A stretch of DNA of 12,320 bases from JBJEFI01 sp051873875 (lineage in GTDB: Bacteria; Bacillota; Bacilli; Bacillales; Bacillaceae_G), in NCBI GenBank assembly GCA_051873875.1, contig JBJEFI010000057.1:1-12320 (forward strand), in the 5' to 3' direction. A program made the position numbers and the translations under genes. Positions 5,636-12,320 of the stretch are shown here, one piece after another. Every line of letters begins with the position of its first letter. Position 1 is the first letter of the stretch. Under the pieces are notes generated by a model. It was not told where the DNA came from. It searched no databases and saw only the letters and a program-made list of their open reading frames with translations.

Positions 5636-7460
5636 CTTCTAACACATCCCTTTTATGCTGAATATATGCTTCTAAGATTGCTTTAATTTCTTTAAATTGA
5701 TGAGACTTGATAGCGGCTTTTCTTTGTATCTCCCATAATTTAATTGGTTCATCATCAATCATTAATTCATCTATTATTTTGTATGTGCGTCTGATTTGAA
5801 ACGCTCGTACTGTTTCCGTAATTTGAGTAAGTAATAATTCTGTTAGCGGTAATTTATCGAGATGATATTGTAGATTTGCTAGAATACTTAAACGTCTACC
5901 TACAGAAGAAACCGTAATTCTTATTGTTTTTTCTTCTTTCAGCATCTTTTTATGCAATAGCTTGATTTGTTGTACGTAATGTTGATCTCGCTTCGACCAA
6001 TCTACTTTTATATTCGGAGTAACTTTGTGTTGTAGTTTAGGACAGTTAGACATCAACCACTCTTTATCATGACGATATAAATACATATACACAGCTTCAT
6101 TTTTCTCACGTAATGCGGTACGCGACATCTGTGGATAAGTCACTTGCAACTGCTGCCACTGTTGTTTACATTCTTGTAGTCGACTTGTGGATAACTGCTT
6201 GTCTCCTACTTTATTTAATTCAGTATTCTCTCCCAAATATTTTTTCACCGTTTTTGAATCCACACCTAACATCCGTGCAATAGCTCTAATACTCAAATTT
6301 TCATTCTTTAATTGGTATAACTTCTGTTGCCATACATCACCAAATTGCTTTACTCTGCCAATTTCAAATCGATCAGTTGTCTGTTTCCTTGCATAAATAA
6401 ATCCACATGAACATATAAATGTACCAATGAGATTTTTTGACTTAAAATCTTTTGTCACTTTTACTACTGGAATAACACATTCCTTGTAATGAGATGCAGC
6501 CTTATTTAAACAAGGAAATGGCTCTTCTCCAAATACACTCGTATAATCAGATATATCTTGTAATGTTTCAATACTTTGTTTCATGAAGTTCATGAATAAT
6601 AAATGTCTAAATGGATGCACATGGCGCTTAGAATTACGCAGTAAAACCTTTAGCCAATTGCATTCGTAATCCTCGTCTATATTGCTCTCATGCTGTTTTA
6701 AAAAATTTTGAGGGTAGAATGCTGAAAATGCTTCATATAACTCTTTTTGGCGAATGCGTTTACTTGCTGTCATCAAATTTTCCTCTTGTAGCAATGAGAT
6801 ATATTTTGCTCTAATTTGCGACCGATTTAACTGATGTAGTGGAAGTTGCAATAACTGATAAGCTAGCTTTGCTAAACTTACACTAATAGATTTATACGGT
6901 TCGACTTCTTCTAATTCAGAGAGGTTCATATACTTCGTCTCAAAGCGAATATACTCGATTCGACTATCACTTTGAATTGGATATTTTCGTAATCGTATCT
7001 CATGATGTGAACAATAGTTGATTCCTTCTAGTTGATGCTCTCGATGAATATAAGGTTCACCATATTTTTCAACGTCATCTTTTGCACACTTTGAGCAATA
7101 ATATAATCCATCTTTTCTGCAAATACCTCCTGCAACAAAACCTAACCGAGTGTACAATCCTTTTCCATCACCTTTTACATCTTCAATGATTTTTTGCTGT
7201 CGTTCTTTCGATAAGAAAGGAGCATAATAAGGATAGATTGTATGATTAACTAATAAAGATTCTACAGAATAATGCTCACCTAATTGAGCAGCTAAAAAAG
7301 AAAAATGGCTACCAATCCCCACACTCGATATCACCGAACGACTGCCAAACAACTCTTCCAACGTATCTTTACAATCAATATTTCCACTGTAAAAGTGATA
7401 ACGCGCCACGGCTGAATACAATAACTCATCTGGATATGGATTTGTGAAAAAAGGTAGCAT
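5616..7460 (-). CDS. tnsD: TnsD (TniQ family), glmS attachment-site selector
   Basis: This 614-aa TniQ-family protein binds the target site and recruits TnsC. The start at 7460 is preferred because GAGGAGG lies 6 nt upstream and the protein then begins MLPFFTNPYPDELLYSAVAR, as TniQ proteins do. A longer frame back to 7538 would add 26 atypical residues and overlap tnsC. A CCCH zinc site (C122, C125, C150, H153) has the same spacing as in Tn7 TnsD. A second Cys-rich cluster (C317, C350, C352) precedes a helix-turn-helix at about 389-410 (LSIRAIARMLGVDSKTVKKYL). The protein is longer than Tn7's 508 aa. The element sits at glmS, so this TnsD evidently recognises the glmS 3' end. Confidence 0.95.
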   Translation of the reverse strand: MLPFFTNPYPDELLYSAVARYHFYSGNIDCKDTLEELFGSRSVISSVGIGSHFSFLAAQLGEHYSVESLLVNHTIYPYYAPFLSKERQQKIIEDVKGDGKGLYTRLGFVAGGICRKDGLYYCSKCAKDDVEKYGEPYIHREHQLEGINYCSHHEIRLRKYPIQSDSRIEYIRFETKYMNLSELEEVEPYKSISVSLAKLAYQLLQLPLHQLNRSQIRAKYISLLQEENLMTASKRIRQKELYEAFSAFYPQNFLKQHESNIDEDYECNWLKVLLRNSKRHVHPFRHLLFMNFMKQSIETLQDISDYTSVFGEEPFPCLNKAASHYKECVIPVVKVTKDFKSKNLIGTFICSCGFIYARKQTTDRFEIGRVKQFGDVWQQKLYQLKNENLSIRAIARMLGVDSKTVKKYLGENTELNKVGDKQLSTSRLQECKQQWQQLQVTYPQMSRTALREKNEAVYMYLYRHDKEWLMSNCPKLQHKVTPNIKVDWSKRDQHYVQQIKLLHKKMLKEEKTIRITVSSVGRRLSILANLQYHLDKLPLTELLLTQITETVRAFQIRRTYKIIDELMIDDEPIKLWEIQRKAAIKSHQFKEIKAILEAYIQHKRDVLEDERTLG

Positions 7461-7482
7461 TTCATTCCTCCTCAAATAATTA

Positions 7483-9171
7483 TTAATAAAATTCAACGAT
7501 TGGATTTTTAATAAAATTATTTTTTTCCAAAACTTCATAAGGATGTTTTTTTTGCTTTAAAGCTTGTTCTCTAAACTCTACTAGAGTAGCTGTTTTACTT
7601 GAATAGCTAACTTTCTCTTTTTTCTCACTCACCGTCTTGTTCAATTCAATCAAATCTGAAATAAGTTGTGCTTTAATGGTGCTATATTCTACGTCCATTG
7701 AAGAATGCTCTACTAACTTCTTGGCTGTTTTAATGATGTCATTTGAAGTTAAAGCATCAAAGATACCAATTGATGCTACTTCTTCACTTAACGCTTGTAT
7801 CATCTCTTGTCGCTTGTATTCCAATGTATTTTGACGTTCTTTCATTGCTTCTTTTACTTTGCCTTCATACTCTGTATTACGCTTATGAATCATCATCAGT
7901 TCATCTAAATTAATAATAATATCTTCATATTTGTACATTGCCGCGAAGTCATTTTTACGAATGGCATCTAGCATCGGCTGGATAGTTTGCATATCTTTCT
8001 TAGCTGTCTGTTTCAATACTTTAGCGGTGATTAATTCATTATCGTTATTATCATCAAAAGGGACTCTTTCCTGAGCTAAGATAAAAAGATTTACCGCTAC
8101 AGAAGTAATTCCTTGGCACTCCTCGTAAAAGGCTTCTTTCACTGCATCTGTAAGTTCTGAATAGCTCTTTAAACATTGTAATTCCCACAACGTTTCTAAA
8201 AAGAATTCCCATTCTTCACTATCTTTAGCCATTCGATCCCATATAATGGAGCCATCACTTGCTGCACGTCGAGCTTGTCGAAAATTTCCTTTGAATAACT
8301 GCTGTGCTTTTGAGGTACCAATTAAAACAGTTGGAATACCTACTGTGTTTGATAATGTCACAAAGAAATTAAGCATTTCTTCTTGATCGTTTTTCGCATG
8401 CAATAAATGTTGAATTTCATCGATAACCAGGACTCCAATTCCATACATACTAGCTAAAGATGTCATATGCAAAAGCATCGTTGATGTCACGCGATTTAAA
8501 TACCCATACTTCTCAAGGTAACGTGTACCTAACAAATCATCAATTGCTTTGAAAAAGCTTTTACACAATGTTGATAAGCTCCCATCATAAGGACAATCGA
8601 TCTTCAACCACACAATTTGAATCCTGTTGAAAAGCTGCTCTTGATAGCTATCGTGATTAATCACTTGAGGATACATTAACAAAAGGCGCTCTATTGCTGT
8701 TGTTTTCCCAATACCGGAAATACCTATAATTGATAAACTATCTGCTGTTGAACGTATATGATTTAAGCGTTCGTCTATATATCTATGAGCTTGTTCTTCA
8801 CTTTCTCGCAATTCATGAAGTGTGCGTATTCTTTCTAAAAACGTTTTATCTAAAGGATTTCTAGCCAGATAACCTCGACGAACTAACGTAGATAAACGTC
8901 GCTCTACTTCAAAATGAATTGGTAATGGCTGAATAAAATTTTTTATGCGCTTTAATACATGGTATCTAATATTTGTTTCACTCTGCTTGTCGCGTTCCGT
9001 AATACGTGGTGTCACCATAAATCGCTCTAATACATCATCTTCATTGAAAATAGGAGGCAATGCTTCTATATAAGGATTTTGAGTGTATTCAGGAAGCAAT
9101 TGTGACTTGTAGTCAGCGTGTTCTGTATCACCTTTTAGAACAATATTATTTATCTTTTCCAAGCTCCTCAT
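7483..9171 (-). CDS. tnsC: TnsC, AAA+ ATPase transposition regulator
   Basis: This 562-aa protein (Tn7 TnsC: 555 aa) has Walker A GISGIGKTT (150-158), Walker B GVLVIDE (246-252) and a sensor-like GTSKA (285-289). The N-terminal QNPYIEALPPIF segment (31-42) also occurs in Tn7 TnsC. TnsC binds DNA with ATP, receives the signal from TnsD or TnsE, and activates TnsAB. The gene overlaps tnsB by 26 nt and ends 22 nt before tnsD. The ribosome site before ATG 9171 is poor (GAAAGCGAG). AGGAG lies just inside the coding region with no usable ATG after it, so translation is likely coupled to tnsB. Confidence 0.95.
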   Translation of the reverse strand: MRSLEKINNIVLKGDTEHADYKSQLLPEYTQNPYIEALPPIFNEDDVLERFMVTPRITERDKQSETNIRYHVLKRIKNFIQPLPIHFEVERRLSTLVRRGYLARNPLDKTFLERIRTLHELRESEEQAHRYIDERLNHIRSTADSLSIIGISGIGKTTAIERLLLMYPQVINHDSYQEQLFNRIQIVWLKIDCPYDGSLSTLCKSFFKAIDDLLGTRYLEKYGYLNRVTSTMLLHMTSLASMYGIGVLVIDEIQHLLHAKNDQEEMLNFFVTLSNTVGIPTVLIGTSKAQQLFKGNFRQARRAASDGSIIWDRMAKDSEEWEFFLETLWELQCLKSYSELTDAVKEAFYEECQGITSVAVNLFILAQERVPFDDNNDNELITAKVLKQTAKKDMQTIQPMLDAIRKNDFAAMYKYEDIIINLDELMMIHKRNTEYEGKVKEAMKERQNTLEYKRQEMIQALSEEVASIGIFDALTSNDIIKTAKKLVEHSSMDVEYSTIKAQLISDLIELNKTVSEKKEKVSYSSKTATLVEFREQALKQKKHPYEVLEKNNFIKNPIVEFY

Positions 9172-11302
9172 CTCGCTTTCTTTTCAACTTTTCCATCAAA
9201 CGGGATGTACCTTTTTTTGCAGGTTGCTCTTCTATTTTCTTTTTCGTTGTAAAATCGATTATCTCTACCTCTTCACTTTTTACAGGTGGTGACAGATCAA
9301 ACTTTTCTTCTTCACGATTTATTTGTTTTTCATTTTCTTTATTGTCACGTATAGCATCCAATTTTTCTTTTTTACTCGTAGGTTTATATAGTGTATTTTT
9401 CTTTTTCTCTTTTGCCGATTTAATGATTTGTTCCATCATCGTATCTGCATTAATTGTTAGTTGTACTTGTTTTGAGCGTTCCTCTTCTTCAAGTTCATTT
9501 CTTAATTGTTGATGGAATACAATGTCCTCTAAGAAATCTGTTTTATATTGCTCACTAGGTTCTAACAATATACATGTCTCGTAATCTAAACCATCATCGT
9601 TCGGAATATAAATTATATCTAAATGACGTGGATCATATACAATATTGATACTTTTATTTTTCAGTTTTGTATACCATTGTTCTTCGATAGCTCGTTTTGA
9701 ACCATATAATAGATTTTTAAATTTAATCCCTGCTCTTGAAACAGTTGCCTTGCCTCTAGGTAACACATTCAAACGCAAAATATTTCGATCTATCGTACGT
9801 AATCGACCTTTTCGATTTTGGATACCCCAGTTCCATAAACTAATAGGAGTAGGCACAATTCTATCGGTAATCATTTCTTTTTCCATTGGATACTTATCGA
9901 TAATTTTATGATTATGTTGAAGAATCAGTGTAATGACTAACGCTGTGAATTCTTTTAAATTAAGCGTGGCATCTAATCGGTAATCTTTATCTCCACGTTC
10001 TCGATATTCTTTTTGAATTGCTCCTGGAGCCTTCTGTTTAACTTTACCATTGATTGTACGGAATTTACGCTCAACAATACCTTTTAAATCGCCTCGATAA
10101 GCTGTTGTATTTTCAATTTTAATATTTAAGTTATTAATCAAACCTGCAACTGCGTATCCTTCAAACTCACCTCTATCAGCAATAATAATCTCTGGTAGAT
10201 GATGAGTTGGCCATTGCTCTTCTGTGATATCAATATTGTACTGCTTACAAAATTCTACTTTGTCAGCCACCATGTTATCTAAAGCCATCATAGCCCCCAT
10301 CCATGACGGCCCTTCTAAGCCAACGTAAATACCTGTGACGATTCGAGAATATACATCAACAATCGCATAAATTACTGGACGACCGATAATACGGTTAGCA
10401 TCAATACCACTAACTAAATAAATGTCTGCAATCGTCGCATCAATTTGAAAACGTGTCCCAGGGCCATTTGTCTCTACTTTTGAATTACTTAAAATTGGTC
10501 GATGTTTTAATTCATATTCTTTAGTACTTTTACGAAAAGTAATATCTTTTTTAGGGTCTTCCAACTTCTTAAACCAATAATAAAACTGGTGATAAGAAGG
10601 AACACGTTCTGTTTCCCAAATCCGATATTGAATATCACCATTCTCTTTATAACGATCCGAATAAAAATCTCTTAAAATAAAGTGATAAACATCTTTTAAT
10701 GAATAGCCATTTGCCTTACGGTAATACTTATTTATCGCATGTTCAAATTGCAGCTTTATTTCTTCTGTAATATTAATACCACTTCTGTATTCACCATCTA
10801 CTGTAAGCTTTCGAGGTCTCCCGATTTTATCCACATTGAGTGTCTTACTTTTTCCTCGACCACCTGAATTCGCATAATCAGGTAACATCGAATTTTTGTT
10901 CATTCCTCGTTGCCAGTATCTACTTAAAAGCTTTTTTACTTTTGTTTTACCTAACCCACTATCAGCCGCAATTTGTACAATTTTAGCTTCACGTCCTTTT
11001 TTTCGTAGAAGTGTAGGCATATTCGGAATGATAAAATTTTCTATGATTTTCCAATTATAATCACGTTTATCTTTTTGTACTTTCGTTAAATCACTATCAG
11101 GCACTACTCTAGCATAGGGGTCTCCTATAGCCAACAATTCATTTTGTTCAATATCCAATTCCATGTTGGCATATAACTCTCTTTTAGGCATCGCGCTTGT
11201 TGTATCGATATTAACGATATATACGTAATCTTCCTCCACTTCAATTACTCGTAAACGTGTAGAATCTTTCGTAGATTGCATAACCTGATTAATATAAATC
11301 AT
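9146..11302 (-). CDS. tnsB: TnsB, DDE transposase (end binding and 3' cleavage/joining)
   Basis: This 718-aa protein (Tn7 TnsB: 702 aa) belongs to the retroviral-integrase superfamily. The catalytic triad is intact: D288 in RFQIDATIAD, D376 in IIIADRGEF and E411 in GIVERKF. The 88 and 35 residue spacings equal those of Tn7 (D273, D361, E396). N-terminal helix-turn-helix regions (for instance IVQIAADSGLGKTKVKKLLSRYW, about 108-130) should bind the end repeats. The C-terminal tail is highly charged and includes a proposed TnsC contact region. The ATG overlaps the tnsA stop by 4 nt. TnsB makes the 3' cuts and strand transfers, and in Tn7 it also represses tns transcription through the right end. 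Confidence 0.97.
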   Translation of the reverse strand: MIYINQVMQSTKDSTRLRVIEVEEDYVYIVNIDTTSAMPKRELYANMELDIEQNELLAIGDPYARVVPDSDLTKVQKDKRDYNWKIIENFIIPNMPTLLRKKGREAKIVQIAADSGLGKTKVKKLLSRYWQRGMNKNSMLPDYANSGGRGKSKTLNVDKIGRPRKLTVDGEYRSGINITEEIKLQFEHAINKYYRKANGYSLKDVYHFILRDFYSDRYKENGDIQYRIWETERVPSYHQFYYWFKKLEDPKKDITFRKSTKEYELKHRPILSNSKVETNGPGTRFQIDATIADIYLVSGIDANRIIGRPVIYAIVDVYSRIVTGIYVGLEGPSWMGAMMALDNMVADKVEFCKQYNIDITEEQWPTHHLPEIIIADRGEFEGYAVAGLINNLNIKIENTTAYRGDLKGIVERKFRTINGKVKQKAPGAIQKEYRERGDKDYRLDATLNLKEFTALVITLILQHNHKIIDKYPMEKEMITDRIVPTPISLWNWGIQNRKGRLRTIDRNILRLNVLPRGKATVSRAGIKFKNLLYGSKRAIEEQWYTKLKNKSINIVYDPRHLDIIYIPNDDGLDYETCILLEPSEQYKTDFLEDIVFHQQLRNELEEEERSKQVQLTINADTMMEQIIKSAKEKKKNTLYKPTSKKEKLDAIRDNKENEKQINREEEKFDLSPPVKSEEVEIIDFTTKKKIEEQPAKKGTSRLMEKLKRKRDEELGKDK

Positions 11303-12138
11303 CCGTACTTCACCTGCTTTAACTTATCCTCATTAATTGACTGAATTTGAACACGTTGCTCAATATCTAATGGTATAGACATATCGATTCGAATGATTTT
11401 ACGAGCTAGTAAATGATAAAAAAGTGTAATTCCACTTCCTAGAGGCATATGGGTTTCTTTATCAAAACTATTAGCTATTTCTCGAATTGATTCATCCTTC
11501 TCTAGTAGCCTTTGTAGCAATAAAAATACTAGTTCTTCAATTTGTTGATGATTTATATTTTGAAAAGCATCATGTAAATAAAGATCGTGATAGTCATGAA
11601 TATAGCTAATGTTTCTAGCAAATATTTTAGGGATTTGAAACTCCGTAACAATCCCCCAATCAATATTTCTTCTTTGCCAGTAAACTCTTTCTATATCAAA
11701 CTTTTCTAATACTCTTTTTTTACGTACTTCATCTTTCATTTTGACTGTTCGAGCTACTTCTACTATTCCTTCTCCTTTATCCACAGTTAACAAAAAATCC
11801 GTTGTCATCACAATTGGCTCATTTGTTATAGGATCAACTGGATGTTTAATACCTAACTCATCTGCAATGACAATTGTTTCTTCCAACGGCAATAAAGGAA
11901 ATTGTTCTCGAATATCAATAATATAATTTGAATATTCAGTTAAATAAAAGTAATTTCGTTCTAAATCAGATAAAAATTCATGTTGTCGGTTCGTTTTAAT
12001 CCCTTTTAAGCGAGTAGACCTTCCAAGCGAAGAAACATCTTGAATGTTTAACCATGGTTTATAATCCGAACCACTACCTAAACCTCGACCTTCTTTAATC
12101 CATTTTTCAATTTTAGATGTTCTAGTTCTTTTAGACAT
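11299..12138 (-). CDS. tnsA: TnsA, endonuclease subunit of the heteromeric transposase
   Basis: This 279-aa protein (Tn7 TnsA: 273 aa) has the restriction-endonuclease fold signature: E60 in LSDLERNYF, D114 in MTTDFLL and K133 in ARTVKMK. It matches Tn7 residues E63, D114 and the Q130/K132 pair, except that the QxK motif reads TVK here. TnsA cuts the 5' ends so the element moves by cut-and-paste rather than by replicative cointegrates. The C-terminal part (about 165-279) should be the winged-helix domain that contacts TnsC. It is the first gene of the operon. AAGGGG lies 7 nt before its ATG, within one arm of a palindrome. Confidence 0.95.
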   Translation of the reverse strand: MSKRTRTSKIEKWIKEGRGLGSGSDYKPWLNIQDVSSLGRSTRLKGIKTNRQHEFLSDLERNYFYLTEYSNYIIDIREQFPLLPLEETIVIADELGIKHPVDPITNEPIVMTTDFLLTVDKGEGIVEVARTVKMKDEVRKKRVLEKFDIERVYWQRRNIDWGIVTEFQIPKIFARNISYIHDYHDLYLHDAFQNINHQQIEELVFLLLQRLLEKDESIREIANSFDKETHMPLGSGITLFYHLLARKIIRIDMSIPLDIEQRVQIQSINEDKLKQVKYG

Positions 12139-12140
12139 AA

Positions 12141-12179
12141 AAACACCCCTTTGAATTAATATAATTCAAAAGGGTGTTT
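12141..12179 (-). promoter_or_regulatory. 17-bp palindrome covering tns -10 element and tnsA ribosome site
   Basis: AAACACCCCTTTGAATT (12141-12157) and AATTCAAAAGGGTGTTT (12163-12179) are inverted repeats matching at 16 of 17 positions around a 5-nt loop. The inner arm contains the tnsA Shine-Dalgarno sequence (AAGGGG). On the minus strand the stem is followed by TTTTT just before ATG. In a transcript that enters from glmS, the whole hairpin would form, so it could terminate or hide the ribosome site. A transcript starting at the internal -10 would lack the first arm. It could also be a repressor operator. Confidence 0.65.
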
Positions 12180-12187
12180 CATCGCAA
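12158..12187 (-). promoter_or_regulatory. Likely tnsABCDE promoter
   Basis: On the minus strand a -35-like TTGCGA (12187-12182) is separated by 18 bp from a -10-like TATATT (12163-12158). The -35 falls within the innermost right-end TnsB-type site and the -10 within the palindrome loop. TnsB bound to the right end would therefore block RNA polymerase, as TnsB autorepression does in Tn7. The hexamers are imperfect, and the start site is not shown. Confidence 0.5.
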
Positions 12188-12265
12188 CTTTTTTACAAAC
12201 GTCGCATCTTTATTTTAAACATCGCAACTTTTTTACAAACATCGCGACTTTATTTTAAACCTACA
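12181..12265 (-). repeat. Transposon right end with four abutting TnsB-type sites
   Basis: Four contiguous 20-bp units (12241-12260, 12221-12240, 12201-12220 and 12181-12200) follow the terminal TGTAG inward. They alternate between two versions, GTTTAAAATAAAGwyGCGAy and GTTTGTAAAAAAGTTGCGAT, so the array is also a 40-bp repeat in two copies with 37 of 40 matches. Tn7's right end likewise holds four packed TnsB sites, against three spaced sites in its left end. TnsB binding is inferred from this layout. Confidence 0.92.
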
Positions 12266-12270
12266 TTTTT
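12266..12270. repeat. Target site duplication, right copy (TTTTT)
   Basis: These five bases lie just outside the right ACA terminus and are identical to 51-55. The duplicated position is 21-25 bp after the glmS stop codon. Confidence 0.85.
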
Positions 12271-12290
12271 CTGTTTTATTATATCAACCC
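12266..12290 (-). other. attTn7-like spacer between glmS stop and the insertion
   Basis: Exactly 25 bp separate the glmS stop codon from the first transposon base. This is the distance at which Tn7 inserts in Enterobacteria. The spacer has no hairpin, because the original terminator is now on the far side of the element. Confidence 0.85.
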
Positions 12291-12320
12291 TTATTCAACA
12301 GTTACACTTTTCGCAAGGTT
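12291..12320 (-). CDS. glmS: glmS 3' end (glucosamine-fructose-6-phosphate aminotransferase), partial
   Basis: Read on the minus strand, the last 30 bases encode N-L-A-K-S-V-T-V-E and a TAA stop. This is the invariant C-terminus of GlmS, the isomerising enzyme that makes glucosamine-6-phosphate for cell-wall synthesis. The rest of the gene lies outside the window. These codons are the part of glmS that TnsD reads as its landing mark in Tn7. The gene is not damaged by the insertion, but it has lost its adjacent terminator. Confidence 0.95.
   Translation of the reverse strand, partial: NLAKSVTVE

Larger units (their letters stand above)
56..12265. mobile_element. Complete Tn7-like transposon inserted at glmS
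   Basis: Both ends are visible. The left end begins TGTTGGTTTGAAATAAAG at 56. The right end, read on the minus strand from 12265, begins TGTAGGTTTAAAATAAAG. The two agree at 16 of 18 positions and share the TGT..ACA termini of Tn7. Both flanks carry TTTTT, the expected 5-bp duplication. The right end lies 25 bp past the glmS stop codon, with the tnsA side nearest glmS, which is the known attTn7 polarity. The element contains a full tnsABCDE set and about 4 kb of cargo next to the left end. No frameshift or stop interrupts any tns gene, so it appears functional, although activity is inferred. Confidence 0.96.

Noticed and set aside
7461..7538. 26-residue N-terminal extension of TnsD
   Set aside because: It lacks TniQ similarity and overlaps tnsC. 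The internal ATG at 7460 has a strong GAGGAGG site and the family-typical start.
9060..9512. 150-codon plus-strand reading frame
   Set aside because: It is the reverse complement of the tnsB 3' end and tnsC start, Ser/Phe-rich as expected from antisense of a Lys/Glu-rich region.
9645..9911. 88-codon plus-strand reading frame
   Set aside because: It lies entirely antisense to tnsB and has no ribosome site or recognisable protein features.
12181..12260. Short direct repeats that could be taken for a CRISPR array
   Set aside because: The units abut with no spacers and lie at the transposon terminus; they are TnsB-type sites. No cas genes are present.
12279..12306. Alternative right terminus at 12306 (TGTAACTGTTGAATAAGG on the minus strand) that also aligns with the left end
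   Set aside because: This stretch is the glmS coding end (S-V-T-V-E-stop). The terminus at 12265 aligns better, abuts the TnsB sites and gives a perfect duplication.

Overview
The window holds one complete Tn7-like transposon, 12,210 bp long (56-12265), together with both of its chromosomal junctions. The host is a low-GC Gram-positive bacterium, most likely a Bacillales member. This rests on the AT-rich sequence, AGGAGG-type ribosome binding sites, a Bacillus-like GlmS C-terminus and a lactococcin-972-type bacteriocin module; the genus cannot be fixed from this sequence. The last ten codons of glmS (reading NLAKSVTVE and a stop) lie on the minus strand at the right edge. After exactly 25 bp the transposon begins with TGT. 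The other junction is at 56, where glmS's own intrinsic terminator (15-56) has been pushed 12.2 kb away. The target duplication is TTTTT (51-55 and 12266-12270). This is the classic attTn7 position, reached here in a Gram-positive host.

Right part (4103-12265): the right end carries four abutting 20-bp TnsB-type sites (12181-12260). Next come a palindromic promoter/leader and the full canonical operon tnsA-tnsB-tnsC-tnsD-tnsE on the minus strand, with overlapping or nearly abutting genes. Catalytic residues are intact: a restriction-endonuclease-like triad region in TnsA, DDE in TnsB, Walker A and B in TnsC, and a CCCH zinc site in TnsD. The element therefore looks capable of cut-and-paste transposition to glmS (TnsABC+D) and to replicating or mobile DNA (TnsABC+E).

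Middle (3357-4102): a gene-poor scar. It holds a 45-codon remnant matching the N-terminus of type I restriction subunit HsdR, a frame-broken remnant of an unidentified protein, and the probable control region of the next gene. This suggests that earlier cargo was replaced.

Left part (56-3356): the present cargo. It consists of a secreted 108-aa lactococcin-972-like bacteriocin precursor (3030-3356), an intergenic terminator, a four-TM protein (2297-2737), an FtsX/MacB-like permease (1080-2300), its ABC ATPase (421-1083), and a previously easy-to-miss 46-54 aa two-TM protein (264-428) that starts inside the ATPase stop region. The four genes after the terminator are translationally coupled and plausibly form the export/immunity unit. 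The left end (56-200) has three spaced TnsB-type sites, the middle one buried in a hairpin.

The most notable points are the exact reconstruction of the insertion, the 3+4 end architecture with left- and right-specific site halves, and the palindrome at the tns promoter. That palindrome could both autoregulate the operon and shut off read-through from glmS. The uncatalogued small membrane protein in a mobile bacteriocin module is a further point of interest.
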